Source: UBA6115 sp040776985
GTDB taxonomy: Bacteria > Bacillota > Clostridia > Christensenellales > Aristaeellaceae
Direction of reading: 5' to 3'
Length of the DNA: 64,000 nucleotides
NCBI GenBank assembly: GCA_040776985.1
Contig: JAXGZL010000002.1
Span: 372,001-436,000 of the forward strand
The translations under genes were made by a program, and so were the position numbers. The number at the start of each line of letters is the position of its first letter. Position 1 is the first letter of the stretch. The notes beneath the pieces are model-generated. The model did no database searches. It had not been told where the DNA came from and was given only the letters and a program-made list of their open reading frames with translations. This document shows, piece after piece, positions 58,737-64,000 of the stretch.

Positions 58737-59641
58737 CAACGGCTGTTGAGCTTTGCGGTGTCCCGCTGACCAACCCGGTGATAGCGGCCAGCGGCACCTT
58801 TGGCTATGGGGAGGACTTCGCCCAGCTGTATGACCTGAACTGCCTGGGCAGTTTTTCCTTCAAGGGCACCACCCTCCTGCCCCGGGAGGGCAATCCCACG
58901 CCCCGGATCGCGGAAACACCCGCCGGGATGCTCAACGCCGTGGGCCTGCAAAACCCGGGCGTGGACAAGGTGCTGGCAGAGGAGATGCCAAGGATCGCCG
59001 GGTATTTCAACAAGCCGGTGATGGCCAACGTCAGCGGCTTTTCCGTGGATGACTATGTGAAGACCTGTGAGGCCCTGGACAGCCATCCCCAGATTGGCTG
59101 GCTGGAGGTGAACATCTCCTGCCCCAATGTGCATGGGGGCGGCATGGCCTTTGGCACCTCCTGTGAGGCAGCGGCTGAGGTGACCCGGGCGGTGAAGAAG
59201 GTGACCCGAAAGCCCCTGATCATCAAGCTGTCCCCCAATGTGACGGACATCACTGAGGTGGCCCGGGCCTGCGAGGCGGAAGGGGCTGACGGGCTGAGCC
59301 TGATCAATACCCTTTTGGGTATGCGACTGAACCTGAAAACCAGGCAGCCCATTTTGCGCAACACCACCGGTGGGCTGTCAGGCCCCGCGGTGTTCCCGGT
59401 GGCCCTTCGGATGGTGTACCAGGTGTACCAAGCGGTGCGCATCCCCCTGGTGGGGATTGGCGGGGTTTCAAGCGCGGAAGACGTGCTGGAGATGATGCTG
59501 GCGGGCGCCACCGCGGTTCAGGTGGGCAGCGCCAACTTGGTGGATCCCTTTGCCTGCCGGGACATCATCAATGCCCTGCCAGACACCATGAGAGTTTATA
59601 ATATCCGGAATCTCAGCGAAATCATAGGAGGTGCCCACTGA
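58730..59641 (+). CDS. pyrD: Dihydroorotate dehydrogenase B (NAD+), catalytic subunit
   Basis: A 303-residue class 1B enzyme with FMN in a TIM barrel. NPVIAASGTFGYG at the start, the catalytic Cys in EVNISCPNV near residue 130, lysine in IIKLSPNV, and GIGGVSSAEDVLEMMLAGA for the phosphate. It works as a tetramer with PyrK, so it uses NAD+ and not quinones. It overlaps pyrK by 7 bases. Confidence 0.96.
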   Translation: MVTTAVELCGVPLTNPVIAASGTFGYGEDFAQLYDLNCLGSFSFKGTTLLPREGNPTPRIAETPAGMLNAVGLQNPGVDKVLAEEMPRIAGYFNKPVMANVSGFSVDDYVKTCEALDSHPQIGWLEVNISCPNVHGGGMAFGTSCEAAAEVTRAVKKVTRKPLIIKLSPNVTDITEVARACEAEGADGLSLINTLLGMRLNLKTRQPILRNTTGGLSGPAVFPVALRMVYQVYQAVRIPLVGIGGVSSAEDVLEMMLAGATAVQVGSANLVDPFACRDIINALPDTMRVYNIRNLSEIIGGAH

Positions 59642-60342
59642 TGGGAAAAGATGTCATCGTTGCCCTGGACTTTCCGGACCGCGGCCAGACCCTTTCATTT
59701 CTGGACCTGTTCAAGGAGGAAAAGCCCTACGTCAAAGTCGGCATGGAGCTGTTCTACCGGGAAGGGCCGGAGATGGTGCGGGAGATCAAAAAGCGGGGGC
59801 ACCGCATTTTTTTGGACCTGAAACTGCATGACATCCCCAACACAGTGTCCTCCGCCATGCTGTCCCTGGGCCATCTGGGCGTGGACATGGTGAACCTGCA
59901 CGCGGGCGGCGGCCTTCAAATGATGGAACAGGCAGCCAAAGAGCTGGCCAGTTTGGGGGACAAAAAACCGCTGCTGATTGCTGTCACCGTCCTAACCTCC
60001 CTTTCCCAGGAGGCTGTCCGGGATGAATTGCTGATTGATAAGGCGCTGCCTGACACGGTGCTTCACTATGCCGCCAACGCCAAGGCCGCCGGCCTTGACG
60101 GTGTGGTCTGCTCTCCCCTGGAAGCGGGGGAGGTGCACAGGCATCTGGGAAACGGTTTCCTGACCGTCACCCCCGGTATCCGCTTTGCGGACGGGGACAA
60201 GGGGGACCAGCAGCGGGTGACCACGCCTGAAAAGGCCAGGCAGATCGGGTCTGACTACATCGTGGTGGGCCGCCCCATCACCCGGGCAGAAGACCCGGTG
60301 AGCGCGTACAGGAGGTGCATCCATGAATTTGTCAAGGCGTGA
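59641..60342 (+). CDS. pyrF: Orotidine 5'-phosphate decarboxylase
   Basis: A 233-residue TIM-barrel enzyme converting OMP to UMP. ALDFPD at the N-terminus, catalytic DLKLHDIPNTV (D-x-K-x2-D) near residue 60, and the phosphate-binding end VTPGIRFADGDKGDQQR and YIVVGRPITRA. Its ATG shares a base with the pyrD stop (TGATG). Confidence 0.96.
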   Translation: MGKDVIVALDFPDRGQTLSFLDLFKEEKPYVKVGMELFYREGPEMVREIKKRGHRIFLDLKLHDIPNTVSSAMLSLGHLGVDMVNLHAGGGLQMMEQAAKELASLGDKKPLLIAVTVLTSLSQEAVRDELLIDKALPDTVLHYAANAKAAGLDGVVCSPLEAGEVHRHLGNGFLTVTPGIRFADGDKGDQQRVTTPEKARQIGSDYIVVGRPITRAEDPVSAYRRCIHEFVKA

Positions 60343-60973
60343 GGCCATTGCCCGGGGATTGCTGGAGATAGGTGCGGTTTTCCTGCGCCCGGATGAGCCC
60401 TTCACCTGGGCCAGCGGCATCAAAAGCCCGATTTACTGCGACAACCGCCTGACCCTGTCAGCGCCTGAACTGCGCGCCCAGATTGAAACGGCCATCGCGG
60501 ACACCATCCGGGAGAAATATCCGGAGGCTGACGCCCTGATGGGCACCAGCACCGCCGGCATTCCCCATGCGGCCATCGCCGCCCATCTGCTGAACCTGCC
60601 CATGGGCTATGTGCGCTCCGGCAGCAAGGACCATGGCCGCAAGAACCGGATTGAAGGCCGGCTTGAAAAGGGCTGGCAGGTGGTGGTGGTGGAGGACCTG
60701 GTGTCCACCGGGGGCAGCGTGATTGAGGTGGTGGAGGCCCTGCGGGAGGCGGGCGCCAGGGTGCTTGGCATCATCAGCATCTTCACCTATGGCATGCAGG
60801 CCAGCCTGGACCGCCTGGCGGAAGCGAAGGTGGAGAACACCAGCCTGACGGACTTTGACGCCGTGGTTGCGATTGCGGCCCGGGAGGGGCGCATCCGGCA
60901 GCAGGACATCGGAAGGCTCCTGGCATTTCGGGATAACCCAAAGGATGAAAGGTGGATTGGGGAGAAGATATGA
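60323..60973 (+). CDS. pyrE: Orotate phosphoribosyltransferase
   Basis: A 216-residue type I phosphoribosyltransferase. PRPP-binding motif VVVEDLVSTGGSV near residue 120, flexible loop RSGSKDHGRKNRIEG near 95, and FTWASGIKSPIYCDNR at the N-terminus. It makes OMP from orotate and PRPP. It overlaps pyrF by 20 bases. Confidence 0.96.
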   Translation: MNLSRREAIARGLLEIGAVFLRPDEPFTWASGIKSPIYCDNRLTLSAPELRAQIETAIADTIREKYPEADALMGTSTAGIPHAAIAAHLLNLPMGYVRSGSKDHGRKNRIEGRLEKGWQVVVVEDLVSTGGSVIEVVEALREAGARVLGIISIFTYGMQASLDRLAEAKVENTSLTDFDAVVAIAAREGRIRQQDIGRLLAFRDNPKDERWIGEKI

Positions 60974-61884
60974 GGCACATCATTAGCATAATGGACCTGT
61001 CACTGGAGGAGATTGACCAGCTTATTCTGACCGCGCAGGACATCATCAAAAGCCCGGACAAGTATCAGGAAATCTGCCGGCACAAGAAACTGGCCACCCT
61101 GTTTTTTGAGCCCTCCACCCGCACCCGGCTCAGCTTTGAAGCGGCGATGTACGAGCTGGGTGGGCAGGTGTTGGGCTTCTCGGAAGCGGCGTCCAGTTCC
61201 GCCGCCAAGGGGGAGAGCGTGGCGGACACCATCCGCACCGTCTGCTGCTATGCGGACATCATCGCCATGCGCCACCCCAAGGAAGGCGCGCCCACCGTGG
61301 CGGCCAGCCATGCCTCGGTGCCGGTGATCAACGCCGGAGACGGCGGGCACAACCACCCCACCCAGACGCTGACCGACCTGCTGACCATCAAGCTGGAAAA
61401 GGGCCAGTTCAACGGGCTGACGGTGGGGCTGTGCGGCGACCTGAAGTTTGGCCGCACCGTGCATTCCCTGATCACCGCCATGTGCCGCTATCCGGATGTG
61501 CGCTTTGTGCTGATCTCCCCGGAGGAGCTGAAGGTGCCCAGCTATGTGAAAATCCCCCTGAAGGAGGGCAATGTGCCCTACTCCCAGACCACCAACCTGC
61601 TTTCCGCCCTGCCGGAACTGGACATCCTCTACATGACCAGGGTGCAGCGTGAGCGCTTCTTCAACGAGGATGACTATGTCCGCCTGAAGGACAGCTACAT
61701 CCTGACCCCCACAAAACTGGAAAACGCCAAGAAGGACCTGACCATCATGCACCCACTGCCCCGGGTGAACGAGATATCCACCGCCATTGACGCAGACCCC
61801 AGGGCCTGCTACTTCAAACAGGCGCTTAACGGCAAGTACATCCGCATGGCCCTGATCCTGAAACTGCTGGAGGTGCAGGCATGA
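60970..61884 (+). CDS. pyrB: Aspartate carbamoyltransferase, catalytic chain
   Basis: A 304-residue enzyme making carbamoyl aspartate. Carbamoyl phosphate motif FFEPSTRTRLSFE near residue 47, the HNHPTQTLTDLLT segment near 125, and HPLPRVNEI near the end. It forms the catalytic trimer; a regulatory chain gene follows. ATGA overlap with pyrE. Confidence 0.97.
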   Translation: MRHIISIMDLSLEEIDQLILTAQDIIKSPDKYQEICRHKKLATLFFEPSTRTRLSFEAAMYELGGQVLGFSEAASSSAAKGESVADTIRTVCCYADIIAMRHPKEGAPTVAASHASVPVINAGDGGHNHPTQTLTDLLTIKLEKGQFNGLTVGLCGDLKFGRTVHSLITAMCRYPDVRFVLISPEELKVPSYVKIPLKEGNVPYSQTTNLLSALPELDILYMTRVQRERFFNEDDYVRLKDSYILTPTKLENAKKDLTIMHPLPRVNEISTAIDADPRACYFKQALNGKYIRMALILKLLEVQA

Positions 61885-62300
61885 ACATAGACTCCATCAA
61901 AAACGGCATCGTTATAGACCATATCAAGGCTGGCCAGGGCATGCGGATCTACGATTTTCTGGATCTGGACAAGCTGGACTGCTCGGTGGCTATCATCAAG
62001 AACGCCTCCAGCCGGAAGCTGGGCAAGAAGGACATCATCAAGATTGATTCAAGCCTGGATGTGGACCTGAACGCCCTGGGATACATTGATCCGGACATCA
62101 CCATCAACATCATCAAGGACAGCGTTCGGGTGAAAAAGTATCATCCGGAGCTGCCGGACACCATTACCAACATCATCCGCTGCAAAAACCCCCGCTGCAT
62201 CACCTCCACCGAGCAGGAGCTGCCCCATGTTTTCAAGCTGATTGACCGGGAGAAGGACGAATACCGCTGCATCTACTGCGAGAGCAAGGCAAATCAGTAA
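61881..62300 (+). CDS. pyrI: Aspartate carbamoyltransferase, regulatory chain
   Basis: A 139-residue PyrI. N-terminal nucleotide-binding domain (about 1-90, with SRKLGKKDIIKID) and a C-terminal zinc domain with CKNPRC and CIYC near residues 100 and 133. It makes the holoenzyme subject to allosteric control by nucleotides. It is absent from Bacillus but known in many Clostridia. Last gene of the operon, followed by a terminator. Confidence 0.96.
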   Translation: MNIDSIKNGIVIDHIKAGQGMRIYDFLDLDKLDCSVAIIKNASSRKLGKKDIIKIDSSLDVDLNALGYIDPDITINIIKDSVRVKKYHPELPDTITNIIRCKNPRCITSTEQELPHVFKLIDREKDEYRCIYCESKANQ

Positions 62301-62319
62301 GGGGACAGGATTTGATCAG

Positions 62320-62351
62320 AAGGGCTGCATGAAACAGGGCAGTCCTTTTTT
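62320..62351 (+). terminator. Terminator of the pyr operon
   Basis: AAGGGCTGC (62320-62328) pairs with GCAGTCCTT (62339-62347), one G-U pair, 10-base loop, then a run of six T residues. The T-run overlaps the next promoter's -35 box by 2 bases. Confidence 0.8.
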
Positions 62352-62378
62352 GTCAACTTCAGGTTTCAATGCTATAAT
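62350..62378 (+). promoter_or_regulatory. Promoter of the ybaB-recR-tdk run
   Basis: TTGTCA (62350-62355) and perfect TATAAT (62373-62378), 17 bases apart, with an extended TGC. Confidence 0.8.
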
Positions 62379-62447
62379 TACACATAGCTGGTTGGTTCAG
62401 CCAGAGAATAAAAAGAAGGCCATAAAGGCCTGTTTTGGAGGATAAAG

Positions 62448-62795
62448 ATGGCAAGAGGCGGAAAGTCCTTTGGCGGCGGTTTTGGTGGCGGCAACATGCA
62501 GCAGCTGATGCGCCAGGCACAGAAGATGCAAGAGCAGCTGGCCAAGACCCAGGAAGAACTGGACGAGAAGGAGTATGAGGCCTCAAGCGGTGGCGGCATG
62601 GTCACCTGCAAGGTGTCCGGCAAAAGGGAACTGATCAGCCTCACCATCAAGCCCGAGGCAGTGGACCCGGAGGATGTGGAGATGCTGGAGGACATGGTGA
62701 AGGCCGCCGTTAACGAGGCGCTGCGCCTGGGCGAGGAAGCCCGTGAAGCGGCCATGTCCGCCATGGCGCCCGGCGGCATGGGCGGGCTCTTTTAA
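62448..62795 (+). CDS. YbaB/EbfC family nucleoid-associated protein
   Basis: A 115-residue protein. A Gly/Phe-rich start (about 1-16) leads into the YbaB core: MQQLMRQAQKMQEQLAKTQE, then VTCKVSGKRELISLTIKPEA and the helix EDMVKAAVNEALRL. YbaB dimers bind DNA with low specificity. TTGGAGGA lies before the ATG. It overlaps recR by one base (TAATG), the usual order dnaX-ybaB-recR, though dnaX is not next to it here. Confidence 0.95.
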   Translation: MARGGKSFGGGFGGGNMQQLMRQAQKMQEQLAKTQEELDEKEYEASSGGGMVTCKVSGKRELISLTIKPEAVDPEDVEMLEDMVKAAVNEALRLGEEAREAAMSAMAPGGMGGLF

Positions 62796-63394
62796 TGAGC
62801 CAGCAGGCGGAACCCATCGAGCGCATGACGGCTGAGCTGGCAAAACTGCCGGGCATTGGCCGCAAAAGCGCCCAGCGGCTGGCCTATTTTCTGGCTTCCC
62901 AGCCCCTTGAAATGGTAGAGGACCTGACTCGGGGCATCCTGCAGGGGCGGGAGGCCATCCGGCTGTGCGAGCGCTGCGGCAACTATACCTCAGAAGCGCT
63001 GTGCGCGGTCTGCGCTGACCCCAGGCGCAGGCAGGATTTGCTCTGCGTGGTGCGGGATCCCAGGGACGTGGCCGCCATGGAGCGGATGCACGACTATCAC
63101 GGGCTTTACCATGTGCTGCACGGCATCCTGTCCCCGATGGACGGGGTGGGCCCGGAGGATATCCGCATCAGGGAGCTGCTTGCTCGCCTTGAGGAGGGGG
63201 AGGTGCAGGAGCTGATCCTGGCCACCAACCCGGACATCGAGGGGGAGGCCACGGCAGCCTACATCGCGCGTCTGGTCAGGCCCCAAGGCATCCGGGTGAC
63301 CCGCATTGCCCACGGCGTGCCGGTGGGCAGTGACCTGGAATACGCGGATGAGATCACCCTCTCCAAGGCCATGGAAGGCAGACGGGAAATATAA
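62795..63394 (+). CDS. recR: Recombination mediator RecR
   Basis: A 199-residue RecR. Helix-hairpin-helix LAKLPGIGRKSAQRLAYFL near residue 20, a zinc finger with four cysteines (CERCGNYTSEALCAVC) near 60, and a Toprim domain (CVVRDPRDVAAMER, ATNPDIEGEATAAY). It acts with RecO/RecF in loading RecA at gaps. Confidence 0.97.
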   Translation: MSQQAEPIERMTAELAKLPGIGRKSAQRLAYFLASQPLEMVEDLTRGILQGREAIRLCERCGNYTSEALCAVCADPRRRQDLLCVVRDPRDVAAMERMHDYHGLYHVLHGILSPMDGVGPEDIRIRELLARLEEGEVQELILATNPDIEGEATAAYIARLVRPQGIRVTRIAHGVPVGSDLEYADEITLSKAMEGRREI

Positions 63395-63984
63395 TGCTGC
63401 ATTTTTATTACGGGGTGATGGGCTCCAGCAAGACAGCGCAGCTGTTAATGCAGCGCTACAACTACCAGCAGCTGGGCCTCCGGGTGGCGCTGGTAAAGCC
63501 CGCCATTGACACCCGGATGGGGGAAAGCCTGGTGTATTCCCGGGTGGGACTGTCGGCGCCGGCGGAGCTGGTGCTTGAAAGCGGGCACAGCGCCCGGGAG
63601 CAGCTGCTGTGGCTGGCCGCCCGGAATGCCTGCTCCGGCTTTGAGTATGTGTTCATTGACGAGGCCCAGTTCCTGACGCCCGATCAGGTGCAGGAGCTGG
63701 CGGACATGTCAGACAAGCTGGACATCTTCTGCTATGGCCTGAAAACAGACTTCCAGGGCAATTTCTTCCCCGGTTCCGCGGCGCTTTTGCGCCTGGCGGA
63801 GGAAATCCATGAGGTGCCGGGCGGGCTTTGCTGGTGCGGCGCCAAGGCCACCATGAACACCCGGATTGACCCGGAAGGCCGGGTGATCAAGACCGGGGAA
63901 CAGGTGCTGATTGACAACCAGCAGGCAATCCGCTATATCGGGCTGTGCTACCAGCATTGGCGGCAGGGCATCAGCCATGGCTGA
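63394..63984 (+). CDS. tdk: Thymidine kinase
   Basis: A 196-residue type II thymidine kinase. The P-loop reads GVMGSSKTA where the textbook form has SGK; this variant occurs in clostridial enzymes. FIDEAQFL is the Walker B-like catalytic motif, YGLKTDFQGNFFPGS the lasso entrance, and CWCGAKA the first half of the zinc site; the second Cys pair is not obvious. It salvages thymidine to dTMP. The start shares a base with the recR stop. Confidence 0.93.
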   Translation: MLHFYYGVMGSSKTAQLLMQRYNYQQLGLRVALVKPAIDTRMGESLVYSRVGLSAPAELVLESGHSAREQLLWLAARNACSGFEYVFIDEAQFLTPDQVQELADMSDKLDIFCYGLKTDFQGNFFPGSAALLRLAEEIHEVPGGLCWCGAKATMNTRIDPEGRVIKTGEQVLIDNQQAIRYIGLCYQHWRQGISHG

Positions 63985-64000
63985 CTTGCTGATGGGCCAG
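63977..64000 (+). CDS. Start of a further gene, cut by the window edge (uncertain)
   Basis: An ATG at 63977 overlaps the tdk stop by 8 bases and remains open for eight codons (MADLLMGQ) to the edge. The tight overlaps elsewhere in this run make a coupled next gene likely, but the product cannot be told. Confidence 0.35.

Overview
The window reads as a chromosomal segment of a high-GC (about 60% by eye) Gram-positive bacterium of the Clostridia type within Bacillota. The evidence is a perfect CIRCE operator before hrcA-grpE-dnaK-dnaJ, a lysine riboswitch on an amino-acid ABC transporter, AGGAGG-type ribosome binding sites before nearly every gene, LCP and VanW envelope proteins, a PyrK/PyrD class 1B dihydroorotate dehydrogenase, an MrfA-type helicase and short sigma-A promoters. 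A Christensenellales-like lineage is possible, but I cannot prove it from sequence alone. No prophage, IS element, CRISPR array or integrase is visible.

Layout. 1-4.6 kb: a VanW C-terminus, a TetR regulator, a CHAP/peptidoglycan-binding protein, a GMP-synthetase-like protein that has lost its catalytic motifs, and a GNAT protein. 4.7-6.3 kb: an MFS transporter with a large loop. 6.3-8.0 kb: an AT-rich region with DnaA boxes and a lone dnaA (dnaN does not follow). 8.05-9.9 kb: an ECF sigma factor in an operon with a beta-solenoid-like protein and a 47-residue protein. 9.9-11.1 kb: rpsF-ssb-rpsR. 11.2-21 kb: pckA, radC, a SanA-like protein, asparaginase, a lipoamide-dehydrogenase-like flavoprotein, an ABC exporter and two oxidoreductases. 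21.1-25.9 kb: the heat-shock operon. 25.9-28.6 kb: the lysine-riboswitch ABC transporter. 28.7-30.6 kb: a membrane protein and an HtrA protease. 30.8-38.8 kb: an envelope region with a 1252-residue secreted protein carrying 24 Cys/His repeats, a CapD-like sugar-nucleotide enzyme, an LCP protein and a DUF3048 protein. 38.9-39.1 kb: two tRNA-Met genes. 39.2-45.6 kb: WalJ-like, CPBP protease, MBL, comEC, holA and rsmG, tightly overlapped. 45.7-56.6 kb: SRPBCC protein, SpoU methylase, mrfA, Ca2+ ATPase, PG-binding protein, HAD phosphatase, ferredoxin, TrmN6-like methylase and topB. 56.6-62.4 kb: the complete pyrCKDFEBI operon. 62.4-64 kb: ybaB, recR, tdk and the first codons of another gene.

Genes in the same run are commonly joined by ATGA or TAATG overlaps, so most runs are real operons. 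The stretches least explained by known biology are the degenerate GuaA paralogue (2268-3734), the ECF sigma/solenoid operon (8051-9826) and the repeat protein (30813-34571).
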